Of a stretch of DNA of 64,000 nucleotides, positions 23,949 through 32,862 are shown piece after piece. Made by a program: the position numbers and the translations under genes. A model generated the notes under the pieces. That model saw only the letters and a program-made list of their open reading frames with translations. It had not been told where the DNA came from and ran no database searches. The DNA comes from Salinispora arenicola (lineage in GTDB: Bacteria; Actinomycetota; Actinomycetes; Mycobacteriales; Micromonosporaceae), in contig NZ_VFOL01000001.1 of the NCBI RefSeq assembly GCF_006716065.1, positions 4,278,001 to 4,342,000 on the forward strand. Direction: 5' to 3'. Every line of letters begins with the position of its first letter. Positions within the stretch are counted from its first letter, which is position 1.

Positions 23949-24664
23949 CCGTGCGCATCGACGTTGCGGGGGGCCGTCACGTGGGGCTCGGTCGACAGCG
24001 CAACGAGGACGCCATTCACGTGGGGCGCTGGCTGTTCGCGGTCGCCGATGGTCTCGGCAACCACGGCGCCGGCGACGTCGCCAGCGCCACAGCGATCGAG
24101 GCAGTGCGGCGGTACGACCGGGTAGTGGACCCGGATGCGCTGCCGGTGGTGCTGGGACAGGCGGTACACGCCGCGAACGACGCGTTGGGGCGCCGCGTGG
24201 AAGCCGAACCGGGATTGGCGGGCATGGGTACGACGTTGGTCGCCCTGCTCAGAACCGGCGCGGCAGCCGCCCTGGCCAACGTCGGTGACTCTCGGGCTTA
24301 TCACCTACGTGGGTTGGGCTCGCCGCACAGTGCGACCACCCAGATCACCGAGGACCACCTTTACCGGCATCTGGTCGCTGATGCCGCCGACATGCCTAAC
24401 CTTTCTGACAAAATGTCGCGTTACCTGGATGGCTGCCCCGGCGGCCAATCAGCCGACATCACCCTGTTGACCCTGACCCCCGGCGACCGGATCCTGTTGT
24501 GTTCCGACGGGCTCAGCTCCTACCTGTCACATGAGCGCCTCCATACCACCCTGGCTACCTCGGCGACTCCGCGGAGGGCGGTGGACCAGTTGACAGCGTC
24601 CGCGCTGGCGCAGGGTGGCCCCGACGCGTCCGCGGTCATCATCTTCGTCCGTAACGGAAGGTGA
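23945..24664 (+). CDS. PP2C-family protein phosphatase
   Basis: 239 residues, GTG start overlapping the UTRA gene. Metal-binding motifs: LGRQRNEDAIHV, FAVADGLGNHGAGDVAS, MGTTLVAL, LANVGDSRAY and LLCSDGLSSYL. In the last motif the usual GxDN is GGPDASAV, so the Asn is lost while the metal Asp is kept. It probably removes phosphate from Ser/Thr of regulator or kinase targets. Coupling with a UTRA effector protein suggests ligand-linked control of phosphorylation. Confidence 0.85.
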   Translation: MTVRIDVAGGRHVGLGRQRNEDAIHVGRWLFAVADGLGNHGAGDVASATAIEAVRRYDRVVDPDALPVVLGQAVHAANDALGRRVEAEPGLAGMGTTLVALLRTGAAAALANVGDSRAYHLRGLGSPHSATTQITEDHLYRHLVADAADMPNLSDKMSRYLDGCPGGQSADITLLTLTPGDRILLCSDGLSSYLSHERLHTTLATSATPRRAVDQLTASALAQGGPDASAVIIFVRNGR

Positions 24665-24676
24665 GCGTCCCGGCTC

Positions 24677-24943
24677 TCAACAGCCGTCGGGTAGACCACG
24701 GCCGAGGAGATCGGCAGGGCGCGGCGACCCAGTCCGGCGGTGGTCCGCGGCGAAGGTGCCGTCCGGGTCGTAGCGGGCCAGGACGCGGCGCAGGCGGGCC
24801 AGGTTGGTGCCGTGGTAGGCGGGGTCGAGTGGCGCCCGAGTCGGTTCCGGGTAGTTGGGGTAGATCAGTCCAGATCCCCAAGGGTGCGAGATCGCCCATG
24901 CTGACCCGGCGCCCCCCACCGGTGGGGGGCGCCGGGTCAGCAT
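24677..24943 (-). pseudogene. C-terminal fragment of a berberine-bridge-type FAD oxidoreductase
   Basis: Contains IYPNYPEP, AYHGTNLARLRRVLARYDPDGTF, the BBE domain that closes FAD-linked oxidoreductases, but only about 75 residues remain and no FAD domain lies upstream, where the 52-bp palindrome and lanM follow. In natural-product loci such oxidases tailor the product; here it is a relic. Confidence 0.65.
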
Positions 24944-24946
24944 GGG
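24895..24946. terminator. perfect 52-bp palindrome downstream of lanM
   Basis: The 26-base half starting cccatgctgacccggcg at 24895 is repeated exactly inverted, with the centre at accggt. It lies 3 bases after the lanM stop. As RNA it would form an extremely stable hairpin and may terminate transcription from the lanM side. It has no clear T run, and the perfection is beyond what a terminator needs. Confidence 0.75.
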
Positions 24947-24949
24947 AGC

Positions 24950-27901
24950 TCACAGCGGTACGTCGGGGCCGGGGTCGGGCAGCAGCACAGACGGAAGCGG
25001 GCACTGCGGATGCATGCGCAGCAGTTGGTAGGCGATGCCGGCGATCCCGTTCAGCAGCCCCGGCCGGAACGCGTCCCGGTTCGGGCCCGCAACCGCGCCG
25101 AAGTCCTCCATCCCCGTCAACAGGCGAGCATCGAGCCACTCCTGGTCCAGCCCGGCCGGTGCCACACCGTGGGCCATCGCGTGTCGTTGCAGCTCCCAGG
25201 TGCCCAGCTCGCCGTGACACGCCGTGTGGTTGGCGCCCATTCCCGCAGGCCAGCTCGCCTGCGCAGCCCGCCGCAGGACGTCAGTCCACCGCTTTCGTGA
25301 CGCCGCGTCGGTAGCGCGGCGCAGCATGTCGGCGGCGACGATGCCAATGCCGACCGACCCGTGGCACCAGGCGGCCGCGTCGGTCGGCCGATCTGGCTTA
25401 CGCACGTCGCGCCAGCCCGGTAGGCCCGGCTCGTAGAGTGACTCCTCGTGCTGGAACGCCGCCTCGGCAAGGTCCGTGGTCGATTCCAGTTGGGACAATG
25501 CCCAGCCGATGCCGGTGACGCCGTGTGAGGCCCCTCCCAACCGGTCCGTGGCGAGCTGGCCCGGCCACCACGCGGCCGGGCCGTGATCGGTATCTGTCGG
25601 GGTGAGGATGGCCAGGTCACGCATGTGCTCACCGATTGAGGTGGCGGTCCGAGTCCACCGGTGATCGCCGTCTACCTCGTACAGTCGCAGCAGAGGTGTG
25701 ACAGCTCCGGGTGGACCGCGGAGCAGGTCGTGGAACTCACTGGTGTGGACCGCCTCGGGCACCAGGGCGGCCAGGTTCTGGGCCCGCTGCAGGGCCCCCT
25801 CGGGGTCGGGCCCGACCCCGAGTCGACGCAGCAGCAGCCAACCCCATACCTGCCCACCCAGACCGATGTATCCGCCCGCGGGCTCAGGGCGGATTGGCAT
25901 GGCGGTGGCGCGCTGGACCGCAAGATGATCTTCTCTGGCGCGCATGGTCGCGAGGACGGCGTCGAGCAGTCCGTCGGCGCCGGCCACCGAGTCGGCCCGC
26001 CCCGCCCGCACCTCGTACTGGTATCCAGCCAACAGCACTGCTATTCCGGTCGTGCCCAGGTACATGTCGGGGCGCAGCGACGCGACGGACCAGCCGAGGC
26101 CGGCGTTGACGATCGGCGCGATCCAGGTCGCGGTGCCATCGTCGGCCCGGCTAGCCGTGTCGAGCAGCGTCTGAACGCCCCGGGCGGCCATCGCCCGCCG
26201 GCGTCGGTCGACGTTCCGGGTACGGATCCGTTTCGGCACCAGCCGGGAGGTGTCCGGCGTCGGCGGTGTCTCGTTCAGGTAGGCACTGATCAGTGAGGAC
26301 CGCAGCACCTGCTGGTCCAACTCCTGGTCGGCCTCGCGCCAGCGGCGCAGTGCCTCGGCCACCGGCTCGGAAAGGCCCCCCGGCCCCGCACGGAGAGTAC
26401 TGGTAAAGACGGGAATATCTCCCACGAGTAGGTCGTCGACCTCGGCGACGATGACGTCGGGTTCCGCGGGTGCCTCCGCGGCGTTGGCGGCATGCCGCGT
26501 CAGCAGATCGATAACCCGGGCCTTCGCGGCGGGCTCGTCGTGCAGCGACGCCGGATGCCACAGCATCCGGGCCAACTCCGCGTACGACTCGGTGTGGCGG
26601 CGGACCCAACGCACCTGACCACCGGTGAACCCGGCCAGCAGCGGCTCGAGATGGCCACTCCGATCCAGGTCATGCAGCCGGCCGGTCAGGTCGTCGAAGG
26701 CGCTTCCCACGTGTTCCCAGAATCGGGCCAGGACCGGCTCGGCACTCGGGTGGTTTTCACCTACGGGCATCTTCACTTCGGTGAAGGCGACCCGGACCCG
26801 GTCCGTGCCCTCGTCGACCAGCACCGGCGCGGGCACGGTGGGCTGCTCGCCGGGCAGGCTGCCGGCCCCGGACGGGTCGAGGCCACGCCACCCGAGCGCA
26901 ACCCCTCGGCCGGGCAGCAGGCCGGTGCCCAGAACTGAGTCACCGAGTAGCGCCTCGGCCCGGTCCGTGGCCTCACCGAGGCCGGAGGCCACCGGTGGTG
27001 GTATCGGAGTGAACAACGCCTCGCAGTCGACGACCACCGGCACCGGTCCGGCGGCGATGAGGTTCTGCGCGTGCAGGTCGCTGCCACCGAGCAGGCGCAT
27101 GACCGCAGTCCAGTGCCCGATCCCGCGGTAGAAGGCGCCCAGTTCCGCGTCGTCGACGCAGTAGCGGTGGGCGACGTGGGCTGCCCAGCCGTACCCGTCA
27201 CGGCAGAGCACGTGCGGTACCCGGATCCGGGTGTGGGCCGACTCGTTCGGCAGTACCCGATCGATCAGGAGGCCAAGCGCGACGTCGACGGCCAGCGGGC
27301 GCGGTTTGTAGACCACGACGCCGGCCGCCGTGCGGACCATCGCCACGGTCTGTCCACCCTGATGGGTGTCACCGGAGCCGAACTCGACGCCCAGGAGGGT
27401 CGGGTCGCCGGGTGGCAGGACCCCGCACGCCTGCAGCGCCTCGCGGTCGGTGGCGAATCGGGTGGCGAAAGTTGCCGCTGCGTGGGCGCCGTTGACCAGC
27501 ATGGTATCCACGCGGCGCCGTAGTGTCGGGTAGCGGTCCTGCAGCGACTCCCAGAATCCCGGCGCAGTGGCTGTGGCCAGCCACTGCTCCCACCGGGACA
27601 CCGCATCGGGCGCGGTGAGCTGGCCGCTCACCCTGGCGGCGTTGACCTCCATGACCAGGACCCGGGAAAGCCTGATGCGGGCCGACTGCTGCAACGCCGC
27701 GAAGGTGCCCTGGCGAACTGCGTCGGCCTCTGCATCCGTCAGGCCGGGAATCGCGCCGAGCTGGACCGCCAGCCACCCCGCTACCGGGGCGATCAGGCGG
27801 TCCAGAACCGGGTCGAAGGACCCCCGACGGCTTGGCTGCGTGGTCGTCGCCGGACGTCCCGCAGCACGGTTACTCAACTCAACCGCCGAATTGTTGGGCA
27901 T
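24950..27901 (-). CDS. lanM: type II lanthionine synthetase LanM
   Basis: 983 residues. The N-terminal dehydratase (DUF4135) carries GSGDTHQGGQTV (176-186), VVYKPR (196-201), and SDLHAQN with D275, H277, N280, then VVVDCEAL with D292, the kinase-like residues that phosphorylate and eliminate Ser/Thr. The C-terminal LanC-like cyclase has zinc ligands C846 (WCHG), C895 and H896 (ACHGELG). All residues needed for dehydration and thioether formation are present. It follows the precursor gene after 3 bases and is probably co-transcribed. Ends just before the large palindrome. Confidence 0.95.
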   Translation of the reverse strand: MPNNSAVELSNRAAGRPATTTQPSRRGSFDPVLDRLIAPVAGWLAVQLGAIPGLTDAEADAVRQGTFAALQQSARIRLSRVLVMEVNAARVSGQLTAPDAVSRWEQWLATATAPGFWESLQDRYPTLRRRVDTMLVNGAHAAATFATRFATDREALQACGVLPPGDPTLLGVEFGSGDTHQGGQTVAMVRTAAGVVVYKPRPLAVDVALGLLIDRVLPNESAHTRIRVPHVLCRDGYGWAAHVAHRYCVDDAELGAFYRGIGHWTAVMRLLGGSDLHAQNLIAAGPVPVVVDCEALFTPIPPPVASGLGEATDRAEALLGDSVLGTGLLPGRGVALGWRGLDPSGAGSLPGEQPTVPAPVLVDEGTDRVRVAFTEVKMPVGENHPSAEPVLARFWEHVGSAFDDLTGRLHDLDRSGHLEPLLAGFTGGQVRWVRRHTESYAELARMLWHPASLHDEPAAKARVIDLLTRHAANAAEAPAEPDVIVAEVDDLLVGDIPVFTSTLRAGPGGLSEPVAEALRRWREADQELDQQVLRSSLISAYLNETPPTPDTSRLVPKRIRTRNVDRRRRAMAARGVQTLLDTASRADDGTATWIAPIVNAGLGWSVASLRPDMYLGTTGIAVLLAGYQYEVRAGRADSVAGADGLLDAVLATMRAREDHLAVQRATAMPIRPEPAGGYIGLGGQVWGWLLLRRLGVGPDPEGALQRAQNLAALVPEAVHTSEFHDLLRGPPGAVTPLLRLYEVDGDHRWTRTATSIGEHMRDLAILTPTDTDHGPAAWWPGQLATDRLGGASHGVTGIGWALSQLESTTDLAEAAFQHEESLYEPGLPGWRDVRKPDRPTDAAAWCHGSVGIGIVAADMLRRATDAASRKRWTDVLRRAAQASWPAGMGANHTACHGELGTWELQRHAMAHGVAPAGLDQEWLDARLLTGMEDFGAVAGPNRDAFRPGLLNGIAGIAYQLLRMHPQCPLPSVLLPDPGPDVPL

Positions 27902-27904
27902 TGG

Positions 27905-28123
27905 TCAGCAACAGTGGGTCCCTGGCCCAGAACCCGTACAGGCACTGCAATATGTCCAGTTGGCTACCGCGGTCGCGGTGATCTCCTGCACCACGTACCT
28001 CCCGCCGGTGAACACCGGCCCGGCAGGGCTGTCCGAACCGTGCAGCGATGTGTCGGACAGCCAGCGGTTGATGATCTCCTCCGCCGACGAGCTGTCGATG
28101 TGTGGCGATGCTACAGGTGGCAT
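27905..28123 (-). CDS. lanA: lanthipeptide precursor LanA
   Basis: 72 residues, ATG at 28123 after ggaggag. The acidic helical leader includes SSSAEEIINRWLSD (11-24) and ends with a GG at 40-41, the usual protease site of class II. The core that would follow has 31 residues, with T49, T51, T57, S60, T63, S65, T69 and four cysteines C59, C62, C71 and C72 (SAC, GPGTHCC end). Up to four rings are possible. The closely spaced C-terminal CC and the aromatic WTYC segment do not match any lanthipeptide I can name. Confidence 0.88.
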   Translation of the reverse strand: MPPVASPHIDSSSAEEIINRWLSDTSLHGSDSPAGPVFTGGRYVVQEITATAVANWTYCSACTGSGPGTHCC

Positions 28124-28300
28124 GACGGCCTCCTCCGATAGCGGATGTCTCCCCTGCGATACTGGTGGTGGTCACTTGCCGGCGCCTTCCCTCAACCTTC
28201 CCGCGCCGTTTCGTCCAGCACGGGCCGGCTATCGGGATGATCCGACTACCGGGAAGGTCCGGCTATCGTCGAGGTAGTTGACCTCCTCGCGCCGGGAGTT
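28124..28300. promoter_or_regulatory. lanA/SARP divergent promoter region
   Basis: 177 bases between the two starts, holding three tandem 17-bp repeats next to the SARP gene (listed separately). The promoters themselves are not clear by eye. Confidence 0.5.
28225..28275. repeat. three tandem 17-bp repeats, candidate SARP binding site
   Basis: Three head-to-tail units: ccggctatcgggatgat (28225-28241), ccgactaccgggaaggt (28242-28258), ccggctatcgtcgaggt (28259-28275). The element ccg(g/a)cta keeps exact 17-bp spacing. SARP proteins bind direct heptamer repeats, usually at 11-bp steps, so this is a plausible variant. It ends 25 bases before the SARP start, suggesting autoregulation or shared control with lanA. 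Confidence 0.6.
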
Positions 28301-29080
28301 GTGGTGGAAATTCGCGTCCTCGGGCCGGTAGAAATTTTCCTTCACGGCACGCAACTACGTCTGTCCAAACGCCAGCACCAGCTAATTATCGGTATTCTTG
28401 GGATTGAAGTGGACCGGCCAGTTCGGAGCGACCGCTTAATTGACCTCTTGTGGGGCGATCGCCCGCCGGCCAGGCCACGCGCCGTCCTGCACAGCCGCAT
28501 CTCAGAGTTACGCGCCATTATGCGTGCCGCCAACGGCGGCACAACGCACCGGGCGCTCGTCACCGAACGCGACGGCTACATGCTCCGGATGCCGGCACGC
28601 ATGGTGGACGCGTACCGTTTCCGGGAAATTGTCGCCCGTTCTCGCCAAATCAGTTCGGACCTGCGGCTGCGTGATCTGCTGCGCCAAGCCCTCGATCTGT
28701 GGCGCGGTCCAGTGCTGGGCGGCTGGACTTCGACCCATCCGGACCATTCGCTGTGCGACAGCCTGGAGTCAGCCCGGCTGACTGCCGCCGAGGACCTCTA
28801 CGAGGCCGAACTCCGATTAGGCAACCATGAATTGATTGTCGACGACTTAATCGAACTGTCCACGACGAATCCGAACCGTGACCGGCTGACGGCAGCGCTC
28901 ATGGTGGCCCTGCATCGAGCCGGCCGCAGCACCGAGGCAGCTGCCGTCTTCCACCAACGTCGACGGTGGCTACGCAACGAGTTCGGCGTCAACGCGGCCC
29001 CGACGCTGCAGCGGCTGCACATCGCAATCCTGCGTCACGATCCGGCGGTAGAATTGCGTACGGCATCCGGACGGTTCTAA
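28301..29080 (+). CDS. SARP-family (AfsR/DnrI-type) transcriptional activator
   Basis: 259 residues, GTG start after gggag. Residues 1-95 are the OmpR-type winged helix (VEIRVLGPVEI, LSKRQHQLIIGILGI, RLIDLLWGDRPPARPRAVLHSRISELR) and 100-250 the bacterial transcriptional activation domain (DLWRGPVLGG, DLYEAELRLGNHELIVDDL, RLTAALMVALHRAGRSTEAAAVF). SARPs switch on antibiotic clusters. Divergent from lanA, with tandem repeats between, so it is the probable activator of the lanthipeptide genes. It abuts an S66 peptidase fragment at its 3' end. Confidence 0.9.
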   Translation: MVEIRVLGPVEIFLHGTQLRLSKRQHQLIIGILGIEVDRPVRSDRLIDLLWGDRPPARPRAVLHSRISELRAIMRAANGGTTHRALVTERDGYMLRMPARMVDAYRFREIVARSRQISSDLRLRDLLRQALDLWRGPVLGGWTSTHPDHSLCDSLESARLTAAEDLYEAELRLGNHELIVDDLIELSTTNPNRDRLTAALMVALHRAGRSTEAAAVFHQRRRWLRNEFGVNAAPTLQRLHIAILRHDPAVELRTASGRF

Positions 29081-29552
29081 CCAGTACGCGCGCTCCTGTG
29101 GGTGCGACACCGGAGGCCCGGGCGGCTGACATCAACGATGCCTTCGCGGACCCCCGGATCCGCGGCATCCTCGCCGTCACCGGAGGTGAGGACCAGATAA
29201 CGGTCATCCCCCACCTGAACGCCGAACTCGCCCGCGCCGACCCGAAACCGTTCCTCGGCACCAGCGACAACACCAACCTGCACCACTGGCTGTGGGGGCT
29301 CGGCATCGCGAGTTTCTACGGCGGATCCACCCAGGTCCACCTCGGTCCCGGGCCGGGCGTGGACGATATCCACGCCCGATCCCTGCGGGCGGCCTTACTA
29401 GCCGGGCAGACCCTCGACATCACCGATCCCGGCGAATCCGAGGACATCGGATTCGACTGGGCCGACCCGCGAGCGTTGAAGCACTTCGGTGAGCGGGAGC
29501 CGACCGAGCCGTGGACCTGGCACGGGCCCCGGCGCTCGGTCACCGGCGCGAC
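29081..29552 (+). pseudogene. LD-carboxypeptidase/MccF-like (S66) fragment
   Basis: The frame that follows the SARP stop encodes ARAADINDAFADPRIRGILA, GGEDQITVIPHLN, FLGTSDNTNLHHWLWGLG, FYGGSTQVHLGPGPGVDDIH and HGPRRSVTGAT, all of the S66 family that cleaves murein LD bonds or microcin C-like toxins. The N-terminal and the last third are missing; the right break at about 29553 is where the opposite-strand sigma gene also breaks. No start codon of its own. Confidence 0.75.
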
Positions 29553-29553
29553 T

Positions 29554-29996
29554 GAAAGACTCTTGACCGTGCCAACCGAACATCCCAGTACGTGCGCCGT
29601 GTCCTGCTCGGACAGGTCCTCGTAGAAGCGCAGCACGACAGCGGCACGCTGTCGTGCTGGCAGCCCGTCCAACGCCCGGCGGAGCAAGTCCCGCTGTTCT
29701 ACCCCCACGTACTCGTCGCGTGCCTGGCTCTCCACCAGCCGACCCAAGGGTTGTTCCCACCAGGATCGGCGCCGTCTCCAAGTCACGAAGGTGTTGACTA
29801 GAATGCGCCGGACGTAGTGGTCCACGCCTTCTGCGCGTTGCAGCCGAGACCACGCCACAACCGTCTTGGCCAACGTCGTCTGGACCAGATCCTCGGCTTT
29901 CCCTCTGTCTCCGCACAGCAGGAAGGCGGTCCGGAGTAGCGATCCGTAACGCGCCCGCACAAAGGCTGTCACCTCCTTATCCTCGCGATCGTGCAT
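29554..29996 (-). pseudogene. SigE-family ECF sigma factor, 3'-truncated
   Basis: From the ATG at 29996: FVRARYGSLLRTAFLLCGDRGKAEDLVQTTLAK (region 2), HYVRRILVNTFVTWRRRR, and ALDGLPARQRAAVVLRFYEDLSEQDTAHVLGCSVGTVKS (region 4). The recognition helix ends at GTVKS and the remaining 15-20 residues are replaced by frame running into the peptidase fragment. Promoter recognition may be impaired. Confidence 0.78.
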
Positions 29997-30239
29997 CAGC
30001 CACCCACACCCTCAGTTTCGATCTCATGGCCACTACTTACGCTCTCGACCGCAGCAAACGTTGCCGCGACTCCAGAACTTTTGACGATCGATTATCTCGA
30101 CCCGTGGGTCGGTGGGGGTGACGACCAGCCGGGCTTCCTCGGTCAGTTCCCGGGCCACGGGCCCACACCGACCCGCTGGGGTGCGGATCTTCAGCAATGC
30201 GGCCACCTCCTTCAAGGTGCGCTGGACCGTGCGGGCTTC

Positions 30240-30695
30240 CGCCGCCTCGCCGGCTACGTCCGGCCAAGGGACACGCTCACCGTCTCCGAGCTGTACCGGC
30301 TGTGCCGGGACCTGGCCGATATCCTCGCCGTCCGCGGCTGGTGCCAGCAGCACCAGGTGAAGCTCCACGTGCTCGCCGGTTCACTGTTGGGCATCACCGA
30401 TCTGGCCGCAACCGACACAACCACGACCATGCTGGTCTCGGTCGGGCAGTTCCAGCGCGACCTGCAGCACGAACTCACCCGCGAAGGGCTGGCGGTCGCG
30501 TGGGTCGAGGGCAGCACGTCCGGCGGGCTTCCCCGGCTTGTCCAGCTCGGCGTGACCAACCAGATACGCCAGGCATACCGCACAGGGGCGAGCATCGCCG
30601 CCCTCGCCCGCGAACATGGCGTCAGCCGCGGTGCGATCCGCACCGCAGTCGCCGACCTGCTGCCCGACCAGCCACACCCGCCAGCACCGCCATGA
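30240..30695 (+). pseudogene. serine recombinase (resolvase)-like protein, N-terminus missing
   Basis: GYVRPRDTLTVSELYRLCRDLADILAVRG, LAATDTTTTMLVSVGQFQRDLQHELTREGLAVA and the C-terminal helix-turn-helix GASIAALAREHGVSRGAIRTAV match the middle and end of Tn3-type resolvases. The N-terminal strand with the catalytic Ser is not visible; the frame extends to 29991 but without family features. Start uncertain. It fits a decayed Tn3-family element together with the fragment at 32.1 kb. Confidence 0.65.
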
Positions 30696-30883
30696 AGGCG
30701 GTACACGTCGAGATCCCCGGCAGGGCCGCCCGCCACCTTGCTGACCACACCGGCCTCGGCGAAGAAGAACAGCACGCCCTACAACGCGGGCGCACCGTCC
30801 GGCGCGACCAGGGCTACACCCTGCACGGCACCGCAGTACCCGAGGTCCACCAAGCGCTGCTGGCTGCCGCGGCCCGCGCTTGA
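30692..30883 (+). CDS. small hypothetical protein after the resolvase-like gene
   Basis: 63 residues starting at ATG that overlaps the resolvase stop (ATGA): MKAVHVEIPGRAARHLAD, LGEEEQHALQRGRTV, VPEVHQALLAAAARA. Such short proteins follow resolvase-like genes in actinomycetes; no function is assigned. Confidence 0.5.
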   Translation: MKAVHVEIPGRAARHLADHTGLGEEEQHALQRGRTVRRDQGYTLHGTAVPEVHQALLAAAARA

Positions 30884-30993
30884 CACCGACGGTGCCTCCT
30901 CCGCCGACCGGCTGAAGGGATCCCTCAGCATGACCCGGCAGGGTCTCCCGCATCAGCCGCATGCCCTCTGACCAGCCCTACCGCTAGTTTTCG

Positions 30994-31397
30994 CTAGATC
31001 GTCAGTCGAAGGGACATGTGCGCGTTCTCGTGTAGGTAATCGAAGATGATCTGGTCGACTGGGGAGACCCGGTGGCGGTCGTCGTGGGTGGGCCAGACCA
31101 CCTCCTCGATCTCGCTGTTGGGCTGCAGGATGCCGTGGTAGTCGGCGGTGTAGCAGTTCATGCGGACCATCGTCCCATCGGGATGGCCGTTGGCTTGGGC
31201 GTGGAAGGTTCCGACGTGCTCGGTCGTGTCGGGCGCGATGGTTCTTCCTGGATCTCACGGACGAGGGTGTCGATGTTGCCTTCGCCTATTTCCCGCTTGC
31301 CGCCCAGGGTGTAGTAGGTGCCTTTGCTGCGTGATCGAGAGCTGAGGATCGCGCCGTTCTCCAGTCGGATCCAGGCGACCTTGTCAATATTGGTCAT
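30994..31397 (-). pseudogene. frameshifted NUDIX hydrolase
   Basis: From the ATG at 31397: MTNIDKVAWIRLENGAILS, YYTLGGKREIGEGNIDTLVREIQEE is a Nudix box (GGKREIG...REIQEE). After this, near 31240, the frame changes, and the other frame continues with IAPDTTEHVGTFHAQANG, DGTMVRMNCYTADYHG, EIEEVVWP and ends at 30994. Joining the two gives a complete 130-residue NUDIX protein, so a small indel has broken it. Confidence 0.78.
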
Positions 31398-32099
31398 GCC
31401 TGGCGTTCCCTGGGCTTGACACTGTCGTGAACTACGCGGCCAGCTCGGTGGGGAGGCCCGGCCAGTTGGCCATCGATGAAGGTAGCACCGGCGCGGACCA
31501 GGATGACCAGATGTGGTGCGTCCACCGCCTACGCCGGTCTGCGCCGCGCCCAGGATGCGTACCTCGGGACCTGCACGTCGCCGGTGACCGGCATGCCACG
31601 CTTCGCTCAGTGCCACGAGGCCATATGAACTCGACCCGTCGGCGAACAGGATCCGGTAGGTACGCGTCTCGCGGAACCCCGGCCTGGCGATGAACCGCTC
31701 AACCGCAAGGGACGACGGGGGAAACTGGAGGGGCACCGAAGCACGCCCTCGTCCGGCAGTTCGACGCCGCAAAGGTCTCGATAGAGCGCGCCGCCGCTGC
31801 CCTGGCCGACGGATGTCACTCACTCCCGCAGCGTGGTCGAGGCGTAAGCGCCGGCTGGTAGCCGTCGCGTCGCACCAACGGCCCTCCGACCGGCTTCAGC
31901 CACCACTCACCAGCCCGGCCGAGGAGTCGTCGCTAGCAGAACTCCTCGGCCAACAGCCCTTCCGGCTCGTCGACCGCCTGGCGGGATGCCCGCCCACTAC
32001 CTGGCCGTAAAGTCACCAACACAATTACCGAATTGCTATTACCGATAATCCGATTATCTCAAGGAAGGAGCGAAACGGACATAATGCCGATGCATCATA
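31398..32099. other. decayed region without a clear gene
   Basis: Several overlapping frames on both strands but none with a recognised domain. On the plus strand around 31740-31830 a stretch reads KHALVRQFDAAKVSIERAAAAL, possibly once coding. Base composition is ordinary. Confidence 0.3.
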
Positions 32100-32420
32100 A
32101 TGACTGTTATGGTGTGCTGGCAGCAAGGCGGCCGGGCTGGAGCGCACGCGATGCTCACGGCGGTGATGCGGCACCTGGAGGCCAAGGCAATCGACGAGGC
32201 CCCCGGACCTGTTCCAGGTTCTGATGACCACTCGACTGATCAACACGGCGAAGCGGGCCACCGACAAGGAACGCCTCTTGACACTGCCGCAGCCGGAGAA
32301 GGCGTCGCGCGCTCGCGCGGGCGGCGAAGGTGCTGTTCGGGGAACTGAAGCTGGTCGAGACGTACGGCTGTTCCAAGATTCCCTACTTGCGGCTCACCGC
32401 GGTTTCGGGAGTTCCGGGCC
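32100..32420 (+). mobile_element. Tn3-family transposase remnant
   Basis: Pieces in two frames read MLTAVMRHLEAKAIDEAP, DLFQVLMTTRLINTAKR, ATDKERLLTLPQPEKASRA and LARAAKVLFGELKLVETYGC, resembling the DUF4158/N-terminal part of Tn3 transposases. Indels separate them and the catalytic part is missing. Together with the resolvase-like pseudogene it suggests a decayed Tn3 element here. Confidence 0.55.
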
Positions 32421-32862
32421 TTCGGCATCTGGATGCCGGAGACGGGTCGGCGACGCCGGGAGCGGAGGAAGCGATGAAGGCGAACGGCGGGAAGCTGCTG
32501 AAAACTGGAAGTAGCCACCCGTCGTCGGTTTGGCTTCCGGTCCCACTACCAGGTCATCGCCAGCGTGGCTCTTCCGAACATTGGTCCGCACGCGCCAGGA
32601 CCTGCTCATCGATGGCGCGGTCACCAGCTTCTGGCCGCCATGCCACCCGCGCGGCAGCCTGCGGCGACCACGCCGCTGCCCGCGCCATCGCGGGGCCGCA
32701 ACTGGCCGGATGTCGCGCAGCCCGGCGGAGGCATCCCCTCCCAGACGGCGTTCTGCCCTCTGGCTACCGGCCGGCGGCCGAGACAGACTCGCGCCTGCGG
32801 CCTCGGTCTGGGTGGTCCGTCAGCCTGGCTGACACTTTCACGAGAGTCGGGCGCTGACCCAC
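32421..32862. other. region without recognised gene
   Basis: Frames on both strands lack motifs. It may be further decayed transposon DNA. Confidence 0.3.

Noticed and set aside
27905..28123. LanA as a class I or lasso precursor
   Set aside because: The adjacent enzyme is a complete LanM, the leader ends in GG, and no LanB/LanC or lasso genes are present.
30033..30368. minus-strand frame with VARELTEEARLVVTPTDPRVEIIDRQKFW
   Set aside because: Looks partly coding but overlaps the resolvase-like region and has no family I recognise; not enough to call a gene.
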